This document shows positions 1 to 8,777 of a DNA stretch of 64,000 nucleotides, one piece after another. The DNA is taken from the NCBI GenBank assembly GCA_900548465.1, contig URKY01000004.1, positions 1 to 64,000 on the forward strand, in the 5' to 3' direction. The position numbers and the translations under genes are program-made. The notes under the pieces are model-generated. The model saw only the letters and a list, made by a program, of their open reading frames with translations, was not told the origin of the DNA and searched no databases. Position 1 is the stretch's first letter, and every line of letters begins with the position of its first letter. The stretch comes from an uncultured Eubacterium sp. (lineage in GTDB: Bacteria > Bacillota > Clostridia > Lachnospirales > Lachnospiraceae).

Positions 1-18
1 TCTTTTGAATTCAAAAGA
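1..18. repeat. Perfect 18-bp palindrome at the window edge
   Basis: TCTTTTGAATTCAAAAGA is identical to its reverse complement. It lies 26 bases before the spoIVB start. It could be the 3' part of a terminator of the upstream gene or a regulatory palindrome; the window starts here, so the left context is unknown. Confidence 0.5.
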
Positions 19-44
19 AAAAATATAAATTTTGAGGTGACAGT

Positions 45-1265
45 ATGAAAGAAGTATATAGAAAGTGCGTTTTTGTATCTATTTTAATAGCGATGCTCAT
101 AATAATTGTATCTGGAATTTTGTATGTAAATGACAAACTGCCTGATACTATTTTTGTGAACTCTAATGAAACTACAGATTATAATTTCTCTCTGCCTGTA
201 TCATTAGAGGTAAAGGATGAAAATGGTATAAATCTGTCAGGAAAAAACAGCATATGTTCCGGAAAAAAGGGGAATTTTGACGGAAAATATAAACTTTTTG
301 GCTTGATTGAATTAAAGAATACAAAAGTAAAAGTTGTTGATAAAAAATATGTTTATCCTGTGGGACTTCCTATTGGACTGTATTTAAAAACTCAGGGGGT
401 TATGATAATTGATACGGGAGAAATTGAAAATAAGAATGGTGAAAATGTATCTCCGGCAAAGAATAAAGTTAAAGCAGGAGAATATATTATAAAGTTTAAT
501 GATATTTCTGTAAGTAACAAGGCACAACTCTGTTATCTCATAAATGAAAATAAAGGAAAAAAAATAATGCTTACAGTAAAGTCGGAAAAGGAAACAAGAA
601 CTGTTGAACTTAAACCTCAATTGGCAAAAAAAGGTGAATACATGCTTGGAATATGGGTAAGGGATGATTCACAGGGAATTGGAACAATGACTTTTGTTAC
701 AGAAGACAATAAATATGGTGCTTTAGGACACGGAATAAGCGATATTGATACGGGAAAGTTATTATCGTCTTATAATGGAACTATCTATAATGCAAATATA
801 TGGGGGATAAAAAAAGGAGAGAAGGGAAATCCCGGGGGCCTCTGCGGTTCAATAATATATAACAAAGATAATGAAATTGGTGATATTGAAAAAAATAATA
901 ATTGTGGAATATATGGCAATTTTGACAAAAATCTCATAAAAAAATACAACATTAGAAAAATGGAAGTGGCATTTCACAATGAAATAAAACCGGGAAAGGC
1001 TAAAGTACAGTTTATTATGGATAGTGAGCCGGAAGAATATGAAATTGAAATTGTGGAAATAAATCAAAATATAAAAGAAAAAAATATGGTTATAAAAATT
1101 ACTGATAAAAGACTTCTAAATAAGACTAATGGAATAGTTCAGGGAATGAGCGGAAGTCCTATAATTCAGGATGGAAAGGTAATTGGTGCAGTAACTCATG
1201 TCATGATAAATGATCCTAAAAAAGGCTACGGAATATTTATTGAAAATATGATGGAAAATATTTAA
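45..1265 (+). CDS. spoIVB: SpoIVB sporulation signalling peptidase (S55 family)
   Basis: Serine peptidase made in the forespore that signals across the intermembrane space to trigger processing of pro-sigma-K in the mother cell (known for B. subtilis SpoIVB). The 406-residue protein has one N-terminal membrane segment (about residues 8-28), a PDZ-like region around 105-190, and the S55 peptidase domain after it. The catalytic histidine is seen in GALGHGISD (H229) and the catalytic serine in GMSGSP (S369), spaced as in the B. subtilis enzyme. GAGGTGA precedes the ATG. The gene sits two genes upstream of spo0A, the usual spoIVB-spo0A neighbourhood. Length and motifs are intact, so it should be functional. 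Confidence 0.95.
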   Translation: MKEVYRKCVFVSILIAMLIIIVSGILYVNDKLPDTIFVNSNETTDYNFSLPVSLEVKDENGINLSGKNSICSGKKGNFDGKYKLFGLIELKNTKVKVVDKKYVYPVGLPIGLYLKTQGVMIIDTGEIENKNGENVSPAKNKVKAGEYIIKFNDISVSNKAQLCYLINENKGKKIMLTVKSEKETRTVELKPQLAKKGEYMLGIWVRDDSQGIGTMTFVTEDNKYGALGHGISDIDTGKLLSSYNGTIYNANIWGIKKGEKGNPGGLCGSIIYNKDNEIGDIEKNNNCGIYGNFDKNLIKKYNIRKMEVAFHNEIKPGKAKVQFIMDSEPEEYEIEIVEINQNIKEKNMVIKITDKRLLNKTNGIVQGMSGSPIIQDGKVIGAVTHVMINDPKKGYGIFIENMMENI

Positions 1266-1329
1266 AAAAAGGGGGAAATATGTAGAAAAATGTAGTATAA
1301 TAAAAAGAAAAAAGAAAAAGGTGAACATT

Positions 1330-2079
1330 ATGGCAAAAAATAATGCGGAATTAGTATATCAAATTGAAGATATGATAAAAAAATATAACAAGAAACCGGA
1401 AAAGAAAATAAAGAAAAAAGACATTGTTAGTCTTTTAGAAAAAGCTCAGATTATTATGACAGTTAAATCAGATTTTTCCGGGGCAGATGTTTACGATGAA
1501 ATAATTTCAGGTGTAGCACTGAAGCCGGATATTGTAAAAGACGGAACAAGGGCAAGACTACTTCCTGTATTTACTTCATATGATCAGATACCTTCAGATT
1601 ATATGGAAACTTTTTCTTTTGTTAAGGTTCCTGCATCATATGCATATTCATTTATGAATGAGTGTGAATATATACAGGGAATGGTTTTAAATCCGTTTAC
1701 GGAATATAATCTTGAATTAAAAAAGAAAAAAGGAGAACCCAAACTTGCTCCTAAGTCAACAAGACATTACAACAAAGAAATTTCACATGATCAGCCAACA
1801 GCTATGTTAATATATAACAACAAAAAGTACACTGTTAATAAGACACCATTTACAATAGGCAGGGAAAACGCAAGCATTGTTATTCCCGAAACTTATATTT
1901 CTAAAATTCATGTCGTAATTTCCTATAAAGATGGAAAATATAGAATTGCGGATTATGATTCAACTAATGGAACAAGAATTAACGGTACTCAGCTTAGACC
2001 AAAGGTTTACTATGAATTGAGAGACGGATACAAGATTGAGTTGGCTGATAAGGAAGAAATAATAGTATATATCAACTAA
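1330..2079 (+). CDS. SseB-like domain plus C-terminal FHA domain protein
   Basis: Probable phosphothreonine-binding adaptor. The ATG at 1330 is chosen over an in-frame GTG at 1321 because AAAGGTG (1317-1323) sits at proper distance from it; this gives 249 residues. The C-terminal part (about 157-248) is a complete FHA domain with the conserved Gly177-Arg178, Ser191, His194 and Asn213-Gly214. The N-terminal half contains LPVFTS and VLNPF blocks that resemble the SseB fold; this second assignment is from motif resemblance only. A lysine-rich stretch (residues 16-31) precedes it. It is placed between spoIVB and spo0A, so a role in sporulation or kinase signalling is possible, but its partner is unknown. 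No membrane segment is seen. Confidence 0.75.
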   Translation: MAKNNAELVYQIEDMIKKYNKKPEKKIKKKDIVSLLEKAQIIMTVKSDFSGADVYDEIISGVALKPDIVKDGTRARLLPVFTSYDQIPSDYMETFSFVKVPASYAYSFMNECEYIQGMVLNPFTEYNLELKKKKGEPKLAPKSTRHYNKEISHDQPTAMLIYNNKKYTVNKTPFTIGRENASIVIPETYISKIHVVISYKDGKYRIADYDSTNGTRINGTQLRPKVYYELRDGYKIELADKEEIIVYIN

Positions 2080-2178
2080 AAAAATGTTGACATTTTTTTA
2101 AATAAATCGACTTTTATTTTGTGGATTATTGTGATAATTAATCAGATTTAATAACATAATTTTTTATATGTAAACCCC

Positions 2179-2287
2179 TTTGTCGAAAAATGGCAGAAAT
2201 TGCGATTTCTTTAAGTTGAACAACAGATGATTACAAACTATAATCATCTTTGTCAAAAGAATTCAAGCAGTACTGTATTTTGACAAA
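2179..2287 (+). promoter_or_regulatory. Three Spo0A-box-like sites before spo0A
   Basis: TTTGTCGAA (2179-2187), TTTGTCAAA (2249-2257) and the inverse TTTGACAAA (2279-2287) match the known Spo0A box (TTTGTCRAA). The last one lies 4 bases before the GGGAGG ribosome binding site of spo0A. They suggest autoregulation by Spo0A~P, as known in Bacillus. I see a TTGACA at 2087-2092 but no convincing -10 partner, so the promoter itself is not assigned. Confidence 0.7.
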
Positions 2288-2299
2288 ACGGGAGGAAAG

Positions 2300-3178
2300 A
2301 TGAATAATAATTTCAACAATAATTTGACTAGAAGTATGATTAATCAAAGAAATATTACAAAATCAGGCTTTTCAAGAGTTAATGAAGTTGTAAGCGTCGC
2401 GGTAGTGGACGATAATGAAAAAATTGTGCAGACAATTTGTGATGAATTGTCAAAGGACAATGGTATTAAAGTTGTAGGGAAAGCAAAGAATGGTGAAGAG
2501 GCCTATGATGTCATAAGAAAAAACAATCCGGATGTTGTTATTTTGGATTTGATTATGCCAAAGATGGATGGCCTTTCGTTAATGGATAAGATACATAATG
2601 ATGGAACTCTTATTAAATCACCGTTTTTTATTATTACATCAGCAATAAGCAATGAATCGGTTATTCAGGATGCATTTGGTTTCGGAGCAGGGTATTATAT
2701 GCTTAAACCTTTTGAAATGGATATGATTGTTGACAGGGTAAAAAGTGTTAAATCATATAACAGACGTATTCCTGAAAACAAAAAGTTTGTTGATGCAAAT
2801 GAGGATAAAAGGCAGTTTATGGAGCGAAATATTGAAAGCGATGTAACAGCAATTATCCATGATGTGGGAGTTCCGGCACATATAAAAGGATATCAATATT
2901 TAAGAGAGGCAATAATAATGTCAGTTAATGATACTGAGATGCTTAATTCAATTACAAAAATTTTGTATCCTACGATTGCCAAGAAATATCAGACCACATC
3001 CAGCAGAGTTGAAAGAGCTATCAGACATGCCATAGAGGTGGCATGGAACAGAGGAAGAATGGATACAATTGATGAACTGTTTGGATACACTATTAATGCA
3101 GAAAAGGGGAAACCTACAAATTCCGAATTTATAGCATTGATTGCAGACAAAATAAGATTAGAATATAAATGCAGATAA
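2300..3178 (+). CDS. spo0A: Spo0A, master response regulator of sporulation
   Basis: DNA-binding response regulator that starts sporulation when phosphorylated. The 292-residue protein has a receiver domain with the acidic pair D37-D38, phospho-acceptor D83 (in [11 protein letters not shown]), T113 and K136. The C-terminal Spo0A effector domain (about 165-290) has the recognition-helix region [15 protein letters not shown]. Residues 1-30 form an Asn-rich extension before the receiver domain that is longer than in B. subtilis. The ATG follows GGGAGGAAAG. The upstream region carries three Spo0A boxes. No kinase or phosphorelay gene is nearby in the window. Confidence 0.97.
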   Translation: MNNNFNNNLTRSMINQRNITKSGFSRVNEVVSVAVVDDNEKIVQTICDELSKDNGIKVVGKAKNGEEAYDVIRKNNPDVVILDLIMPKMDGLSLMDKIHNDGTLIKSPFFIITSAISNESVIQDAFGFGAGYYMLKPFEMDMIVDRVKSVKSYNRRIPENKKFVDANEDKRQFMERNIESDVTAIIHDVGVPAHIKGYQYLREAIIMSVNDTEMLNSITKILYPTIAKKYQTTSSRVERAIRHAIEVAWNRGRMDTIDELFGYTINAEKGKPTNSEFIALIADKIRLEYKCR

Positions 3179-3206
3179 GTGCTTTTTTATATTATTTATG
3201 TGGATG

Positions 3207-3237
3207 ACAATACAACACCGTAATTACTCGGTATTGT
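3207..3237 (+). other. Bulged hairpin between spo0A and glgA
   Basis: ACAAT (3207-3211) can pair with ATTGT (3233-3237) and ACCG (3217-3220) with CGGT (3229-3232), with a five-base bulge. There is no T-run after it, so it is not a clear intrinsic terminator. It may end the spo0A message weakly or be chance. Confidence 0.3.
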
Positions 3238-3327
3238 AAAAAACATCGCATTAACTAAGGCATTGAAAGATGTTTTTAGTAGGTAGTTAGTATTAGATAC
3301 AGAAGAGATAGTCTGGAGGAAAAAAAT

Positions 3328-4770
3328 ATGAAAAAAATATTATTCGCCGCATCTGAATGCGTACCATTTATTAAAACCGGAGGTTTGGCAGATGTTGTTG
3401 GTTCATTGCCAAAATGCTTTAACAAAAAAGAATATGATGTAAGAGTCATTATTCCAAAGTATATGTGTATTGACCAAAAGTGGCAGAGCCAGATGAAATA
3501 CTTAAATCATTTCTACATGGATCTTTGCTGGAGAAAGCAATATGTAGGAATTATGGAGATGGAATATGAAGGAGTAAAATTCTATTTTATAGATAACGAA
3601 TATTATTTTGCCGGACCTAGACCATATAGTGATATTAGATATGATTTGGAAAAATTTGCTTTTTTCTCAAGAGCCGTATTGTCAGCTCTTCCGGTAATTG
3701 ATTTTAAACCGGATATTATTCATTGTCATGACTGGCAGACAGGACTTATACCTGTATATCTTAAAGACAGTTTTGCATATGGGGAATTTTATCAGGGAAT
3801 AAAGTCTATTATGACAATTCACAATCTTAAATTCCAGGGCGTTTGGGATATTGATACTATTAAAGATATTGCAGGATTATCAGATTATTATTTTACATCT
3901 GATAAACTTAAGGATTATGACAATGGTAACTATTTAAAGGGTGGTATCGTATATGCTGATATGGTTACTACAGTAAGTGATACATATGCGGAAGAAATTA
4001 AGACACCATTCTATGGTGAGGGCCTGGACGGATTAATGAGAGCAAGATCTAATTGTCTTAGAGGAATAGTTAATGGTATTGACTATGATGAATATGATCC
4101 AGCAACAGATAAACTGATATATAAGAACTTCACGAAGGAAAACTTCAGAAAAGAGAAGGTAAAGAATAAAACAGCATTACAGAAAGAATTAGGATTGGAA
4201 GTTAATCCTAAGAAGATGATGATTGGTCTTGTAAGCAGACTGACAGATCAGAAAGGGCTTGATTTAATTGCATGTGTTATGGATGAAATGTGTCATGATG
4301 CTGTACAGTTTGTTATCCTTGGTACAGGAGAAGAAAGATATGAAAATATGTTCCGTCATTTTGATTGGAAGTATGGTAAGGATGTATCAGCAAATATCTT
4401 TTATTCTGAAGAACTTTCACATAAAGTATATGCTGCGTGTGATGCGTTCTTAATGCCATCATTATTCGAACCTTGTGGACTTAGTCAGTTGATGAGCTTG
4501 AGATATGGAACACTTCCTATTGTAAGGGAAACCGGTGGACTTAAAGATACTGTTCAGCCTTATAATGAATATGAAAACACGGGAACAGGTTTTTCATTTA
4601 CAAACTACAACGCTCATGAAATGATGGGTACAGTAAGATACGCTGAAAGAATTTTCTATGACAAGAAACGTGACTGGAACAAGATGGTAGACAGAGCAAT
4701 GTCCGTTGACTTCTCATGGAAAGCATCAGCAAAAAAATACGAAGAATTATATAACGATTTGTTAAAATAA
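3328..4770 (+). CDS. glgA: Glycogen synthase (ADP-glucose type)
   Basis: GT5-family glycosyltransferase that transfers glucose from ADP-glucose to alpha-1,4-glucan in glycogen storage. The 480-residue protein has the N-terminal ADP-glucose-binding motif KTGGLADVVGSLP (K16-P28), an HDWQTG block, and the C-terminal GT-B half with FEPCGLSQLMS and ETGGLKDTV. Length is typical for the family. GGAGG precedes the ATG. It stands alone without other glg genes; a strong terminator follows. The link to spo0A is only positional. Confidence 0.95.
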   Translation: MKKILFAASECVPFIKTGGLADVVGSLPKCFNKKEYDVRVIIPKYMCIDQKWQSQMKYLNHFYMDLCWRKQYVGIMEMEYEGVKFYFIDNEYYFAGPRPYSDIRYDLEKFAFFSRAVLSALPVIDFKPDIIHCHDWQTGLIPVYLKDSFAYGEFYQGIKSIMTIHNLKFQGVWDIDTIKDIAGLSDYYFTSDKLKDYDNGNYLKGGIVYADMVTTVSDTYAEEIKTPFYGEGLDGLMRARSNCLRGIVNGIDYDEYDPATDKLIYKNFTKENFRKEKVKNKTALQKELGLEVNPKKMMIGLVSRLTDQKGLDLIACVMDEMCHDAVQFVILGTGEERYENMFRHFDWKYGKDVSANIFYSEELSHKVYAACDAFLMPSLFEPCGLSQLMSLRYGTLPIVRETGGLKDTVQPYNEYENTGTGFSFTNYNAHEMMGTVRYAERIFYDKKRDWNKMVDRAMSVDFSWKASAKKYEELYNDLLK

Positions 4771-4787
4771 CTAGTTTTTAGAATAAA

Positions 4788-4832
4788 GAAAGAACCACAA
4801 TTATGGGTGTCATAATTGTGGTTCTTTCTTTT
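4788..4832 (+). terminator. Strong intrinsic terminator of glgA
   Basis: A perfect 18-bp stem (GAAAGAACCACAATTATG, 4788-4805, with 4811-4828) closes the loop GGTGT and is followed by TTTT. It ends the glgA transcript. Confidence 0.9.
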
Positions 4833-5287
4833 GGGGTAAGTTTTTATTAGTAAAAAATTGGGTGAGAAAGAAATTACATGGATTTAGGCTGTTAATTACG
4901 CCAAAATCAAGTATAGGAATGAAGATTGTGTAAAACAGATATCGATAAAAGCAAAAATTGAAATATATTACGCATATTTCGTGTGACTATGTTTAATTTG
5001 TGTAATTGAAAAAGAATGACAAGAAAGTAGTTAAGTCAATTACACAATTAGGAAATTTGGGGTCTAAAAATGTGTATTTATTTAATATATTATGAAAAAT
5101 AATAGTTTGGTCAAATGATTTACGCATAGAAGGCTTTATAAACAATAAAATTGTGTAATAATTCTTTTGAAATATAAGAAAACGTTAAGAGGATTTTATT
5201 AATAGGGCAAAGTTTAAAAAATCTGCCAAAATAGAAAATGTGTAGGAAAAATTCTCAAAAATAGACAAATCTCCAAAAACATAGAAG
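4833..5287. other. Gene-free AT-rich block with repeated ATTGTGTAA motifs
   Basis: No supportable gene is seen here on either strand. ATTGTGTAA occurs at 4925-4933 and 5150-5158, as TTTGTGTAA at 4997-5005 and in reverse at 5040-5048. The block is bounded by TTTTGGGGTAA (4829-4839) and its exact reverse complement TTACCCCAAAA (5295-5305); each copy overlaps or abuts a terminator. Its function is not known. See findings. Confidence 0.5.
4998..5047. repeat. 12-bp inverted repeat with 26-base spacer
   Basis: TTGTGTAATTGA (4998-5009) and TCAATTACACAA (5036-5047) are perfect reverse complements inside the gene-free block. This may be a binding site pair or an RNA hairpin; no coding function or promoter is evident around it. 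Confidence 0.6.
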
Positions 5288-5342
5288 AAAACCGTTACCC
5301 CAAAAAGTTAGACCTAAAATCTAACGATTGGAGGTCGGTTTT
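5288..5342 (-). terminator. Terminator of rqcH
   Basis: Read on the minus strand, AAAACCG (5288-5294) pairs with CGGTTTT (5336-5342), GTTAGA (5307-5312) with TCTAAC (5320-5325), and ACCCCAA with TTGGAGGT between them with one bulge. A T-rich run follows on the minus strand (GGTTTTCTTC). It lies 5 bases beyond the rqcH stop codon. Confidence 0.75.
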
Positions 5343-5346
5343 TATA

Positions 5347-7086
5347 TTACAAGATTTCTTTTATCTCACTAATATCAGGAGATACTGTCATGGAATAATT
5401 AGTGTGATATATTACAAATCCGGGCATTGCACCGGCAACTTTTTTAATATGCTTCTTTTGAATATAATCAATTTCGACTTTGTCCTGGCTGGAACCTTTA
5501 GAGTAGTGGGCTGCAAGGTGTGCAGCTTCTTCAAAGGTAGCATCAGGAAGTTCCTGGTTGTTACATTTAACTATTACGTGGGAACCGGGAAAAGTTTTGC
5601 TGTGGAACCACCAGTCATTGCCTGTTGCAACTTTAAAAGTAAGCTCTTCGTTTTGAATATTGTTTTTGCCAACAAACATGTCAAAGCCGTCTGAAGAGAT
5701 AAAGTGAAGCGGTTTGCTTTTATCTTTGACTTTTTTTCCTTTGTTTAAATTACGTTTCTTAATATATCCCGTTTCAGCGAGTTCATTGCTTATGGCTTTT
5801 AAGTCTTCTTCGTTGCCGGCTATGTCTATTGCTACATTAATTGTTTCCAAATAATCAATAGAATTTTTTGTTTCCTTAATAATATCAATTAAAGCTTCAT
5901 AAGTACGCTTAAGTTTTGTATATTTGTTAAAATACTTCTTAGCATTATCAATTGGAGAAATAGTAGGGTCAAGTGGAATTGTAACAGGTTTACCTGAATA
6001 AAAATCTACTGTTTCAAAACTCTTTGTACCGGGCTCAATTGAGTAGCCGTATGTTGTCAGTAATTCGCCATAAACTTTATACTTATCTTTTTTTTCAGTA
6101 TCCTTCAACTGCTTGAGCTGAATGTTATATTTCTTGTTGTCACGTTCCAGAATAGTAGAGACAATTTTTCGCAGGTCAACGGATTTTTGTCTCATTCTAG
6201 TATATTGATTCTTCTTGGCATAATAATTTTCCAACAGTTCACTTATACTTTCATAAGATATTGCCTTACAGTCGGAAAAAGTAGAAAGTTTTACTGCACT
6301 GAATTCTTCCGGTTTGTCGTCTTTTTCGTATATAGTAGGATAAAAATTTTCGGCTTTAATATTGTTAATCAGCTGATAAAAACTCATCCAGATAATGTTT
6401 TGGTCTCCATTAACTAATGTATTGGCAGGTTGAGAAGAATCAAACTTGCATTCAAAACAGATGTTTTCTGCAATTGTAGGACTTATGCCTGTAAAGGATG
6501 TGTAAATTGCTTTAGACAAAGGCATTGGTTTTGAGAAAACAGTAGCTTCGAATTCCTCCTTATCTACAGTTAAAGGGTCCTTTTTACTCATAGTATCAGG
6601 AATAAAATAGTCTTTTCCCGGGAGAACCTGTCTTACAGAACTCATAATTGAATTAACATGTTTTATGCTGTCCAAAATAACACCATTGTCCACAAAAATA
6701 ATATTACTGTGTTTACCCATTAACTCCACAATAAGATGCTTGGTTTTTATATCTCCAAGTTCATCTAAATGCTGAATTTCGAAATCAATAATTCTTTCCA
6801 GACCGGGTTGTGATATATTTATAATTCTTCCATTATTAATATGTTTTCTAAGAAGCATACAAAAGTTAGGCGCCGTAAGTGGGGCGGTTTTGTTTGTGCC
6901 CGTAAAATATGTAAGGGGCAGACTGGCATTGGCACTGATAAGCAGACGATATTGGTCACGATTAACCTTTATTGTCAGAAGTAATTCATCAGATTCAGTC
7001 TGTGCAATTTTGTATATTCTTCCATTAAGAATTTTTTTATTAAATTCAGATACAAGTGATGCAACTGTAACACCGTCAAAAGCCAT
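5347..7086 (-). CDS. rqcH: RqcH/Rqc2 homologue (NFACT family), ribosome quality control
   Basis: Binds stalled 50S subunits with peptidyl-tRNA and directs addition of C-terminal Ala tails in bacterial ribosome quality control (known for B. subtilis RqcH); older annotations call the family fibronectin-binding FbpA. The 579-residue protein has the NFACT-N start (MAFDGVTVASL), a central region rich in Lys/Glu that should be coiled coil (about 285-440), and the NFACT-R/DUF814 domain (about 462-560) with the NDWWFHSK block. The position equivalent to the conserved D97-R98 pair of the B. subtilis protein reads E97-R98. AAGGAG precedes the ATG on the minus strand. It is transcribed alone, divergently from yicC. 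Confidence 0.92.
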   Translation of the reverse strand: MAFDGVTVASLVSEFNKKILNGRIYKIAQTESDELLLTIKVNRDQYRLLISANASLPLTYFTGTNKTAPLTAPNFCMLLRKHINNGRIINISQPGLERIIDFEIQHLDELGDIKTKHLIVELMGKHSNIIFVDNGVILDSIKHVNSIMSSVRQVLPGKDYFIPDTMSKKDPLTVDKEEFEATVFSKPMPLSKAIYTSFTGISPTIAENICFECKFDSSQPANTLVNGDQNIIWMSFYQLINNIKAENFYPTIYEKDDKPEEFSAVKLSTFSDCKAISYESISELLENYYAKKNQYTRMRQKSVDLRKIVSTILERDNKKYNIQLKQLKDTEKKDKYKVYGELLTTYGYSIEPGTKSFETVDFYSGKPVTIPLDPTISPIDNAKKYFNKYTKLKRTYEALIDIIKETKNSIDYLETINVAIDIAGNEEDLKAISNELAETGYIKKRNLNKGKKVKDKSKPLHFISSDGFDMFVGKNNIQNEELTFKVATGNDWWFHSKTFPGSHVIVKCNNQELPDATFEEAAHLAAHYSKGSSQDKVEIDYIQKKHIKKVAGAMPGFVIYHTNYSMTVSPDISEIKEIL

Positions 7087-7133
7087 TTATTTTCTCCTTA
7101 TAAAAATGATGTTTTTTAAAATTTAATAATACT

Positions 7134-7162
7134 AATCTATTGAATTTTATTATTATTTACAA
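7134..7162 (-). promoter_or_regulatory. Possible sigma-A promoter of rqcH
   Basis: On the minus strand TTGTAA (7157-7162) and TAGATT (7134-7139) are 17 bases apart, 48 bases before the rqcH start codon. The match is moderate and the region is AT-rich, so chance is possible. Confidence 0.4.
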
Positions 7163-7174
7163 GTTAAGTCAACC

Positions 7175-7203
7175 TTGACGCTGGACATTATATGAATTAT
7201 AAT
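7175..7203 (+). promoter_or_regulatory. Sigma-A promoter of yicC operon
   Basis: TTGACG (7175-7180), 17-base spacer and perfect TATAAT (7198-7203). It lies 38 bases before the yicC ATG and should drive yicC-gmk-rpoZ. Confidence 0.85.
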
Positions 7204-7241
7204 AAAGTGAATTATGGGCAAATAGTTCATTAGGAGGCAAT

Positions 7242-8120
7242 ATGCTAAAAAGTATGACAGGATTTGGCAGATATGAAGTTTCGTCAGGGGACAGAAAAGT
7301 CACCATTGAAATGAAATCTGTAAATCACAGATATCTGGAACTTGGAATAAAGTTACCAAGAAAATTAAATTATCTTGAAGGCGATATAAGAAATCAGATG
7401 AAGAAATACGTTGAAAGAGGAAAAGTAGACGTATTTATAACATATGAAAATCTTGGCCTCGGAGATGAATGCATCAGATATAATTCTCAGTTGGCAAGAG
7501 AATACTTTGACTGTTTTAGTCAGATAAGTGAAGAGTTGGGAATAGAAAATGATGTACGCACAAGTATGATTATGAGAAGTCCTGATGTAGTTACAATAGA
7601 AAACGGACAGGATGATGAAGAGGCTGTAAAGAAATTAGTTGAAGAAGCAGTTGACGGAGCTGCCATAAAGCTTATTGAGGCAAGAGAGCAGGAAGGTGAA
7701 CGACTGAAAACCGATTTGTTACTGAAACTTGATGAAATAATGGAAATTGTTTCTTTCATTACAGAAAAGTCTCCTATAATAATAGAAGAATATAAAGAAA
7801 AAATTACAACAAAAATAAAAGAACTTCTTGATGATGCAAACATTGATGAGTCAAGAATTGCACAGGAAGTAACAATATTTGCTGATAAGATTTGTGTAGA
7901 CGAAGAACTGGTCAGATTAGACAGTCATGTAAAAGCAATGAAAGAAGCATTGCTCAGTGGTGGAACTGTCGGCAGACGACTTGATTTTATAGCCCAGGAG
8001 ATGAACAGGGAAGCTAATACAACCCTTTCAAAAACTACTGATGCAGAGATTTCAAATAGAGCAATCCAGTTGAAAACTGATATTGAAAAAGTCAGAGAAC
8101 AGATACAAAACATTGAATAG
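7242..8120 (+). CDS. yicC: YicC/YloC family endoribonuclease
   Basis: Member of the YicC family, for which an endoribonuclease activity has been described in E. coli. The 292-residue protein has the family start MLKSMTGFGRYE and the C-terminal DUF1732 part with GRRLDFIAQEMNREANTT and a terminal helix. Length is typical. AGGAGG precedes the ATG. It heads an operon with gmk and rpoZ, an arrangement conserved in Firmicutes, except that the small remA gene usually lying between yicC and gmk is absent here (only 27 bases separate the genes). Expression is from the TTGACG-TATAAT promoter upstream. Confidence 0.93.
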   Translation: MLKSMTGFGRYEVSSGDRKVTIEMKSVNHRYLELGIKLPRKLNYLEGDIRNQMKKYVERGKVDVFITYENLGLGDECIRYNSQLAREYFDCFSQISEELGIENDVRTSMIMRSPDVVTIENGQDDEEAVKKLVEEAVDGAAIKLIEAREQEGERLKTDLLLKLDEIMEIVSFITEKSPIIIEEYKEKITTKIKELLDDANIDESRIAQEVTIFADKICVDEELVRLDSHVKAMKEALLSGGTVGRRLDFIAQEMNREANTTLSKTTDAEISNRAIQLKTDIEKVREQIQNIE

Positions 8121-8147
8121 ATTATTATTATCAGAATGGAGGATATA

Positions 8148-8777
8148 ATGTCTAAAGGAAAGTTGTTAGTTATTTCCGGGTTTTCCGGAGTAGGAAAAGG
8201 AACAGTTGTTAAATATTTGAAGGATAACTACAATGATTTTGAATTGTCCATATCAGTTACTACAAGAGAACCGAGAGAGAATGAAGTGGAAGGTGTTCAT
8301 TATTTCTTTGTTTCAAACGATGAATTCAACGAAATGGTTAAGAAAGATGAACTATTGGAACATGCAGGTTTTGTGGATCATTTTTACGGAACACCTAGAA
8401 AATTCGTTGAAGATAAGTTAAATAAAGGCATAGATGTGGTTCTTGAAATTGAGACCAAGGGGGCATTACAGATAAAAGAAAAAATGCCTGAAGCAATATT
8501 AATATTTGTGCTTCCACCTAGTGCTGAAGAATTGAAGAACCGTCTGTTTGGCAGAAATACAGAAACAGAAGAAGTGATTTTTGAAAGACTGAAGAAAGCA
8601 TCAAAAGAAACTTCTACACTAGATAAGTATGATTATTTTGTACTTAATGATGACGTTGAAAAGTGTGCAAAGCACATTGAAGATATAAAAAATAATAATA
8701 ATCCGAAAATAATTGATTCGGAAATTGTTGAAAAAATTAAAAAAGAAATATTAGCATTTGGAAAGGAGAATAAATAA
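8148..8777 (+). CDS. gmk: Guanylate kinase
   Basis: Phosphorylates GMP to GDP with ATP in purine nucleotide metabolism. The ATG at 8148 is chosen because TGGAGG (8137-8142) sits 5 bases before it; an in-frame ATG at 8136 overlaps that site and would have none. This gives 209 residues. The P-loop GFSGVGKGT is at residues 11-19, and the GMP-binding region contains SVTTREPRENE and GVHYFF. The TAA overlaps the ATG of rpoZ (TAATG), indicating translational coupling. Confidence 0.96.
   Translation: MSKGKLLVISGFSGVGKGTVVKYLKDNYNDFELSISVTTREPRENEVEGVHYFFVSNDEFNEMVKKDELLEHAGFVDHFYGTPRKFVEDKLNKGIDVVLEIETKGALQIKEKMPEAILIFVLPPSAEELKNRLFGRNTETEEVIFERLKKASKETSTLDKYDYFVLNDDVEKCAKHIEDIKNNNNPKIIDSEIVEKIKKEILAFGKENK

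Noticed and set aside
5347-7086. Fibronectin-binding surface adhesin
   Set aside because: No signal peptide or wall anchor; NFACT domain order fits cytoplasmic RqcH.
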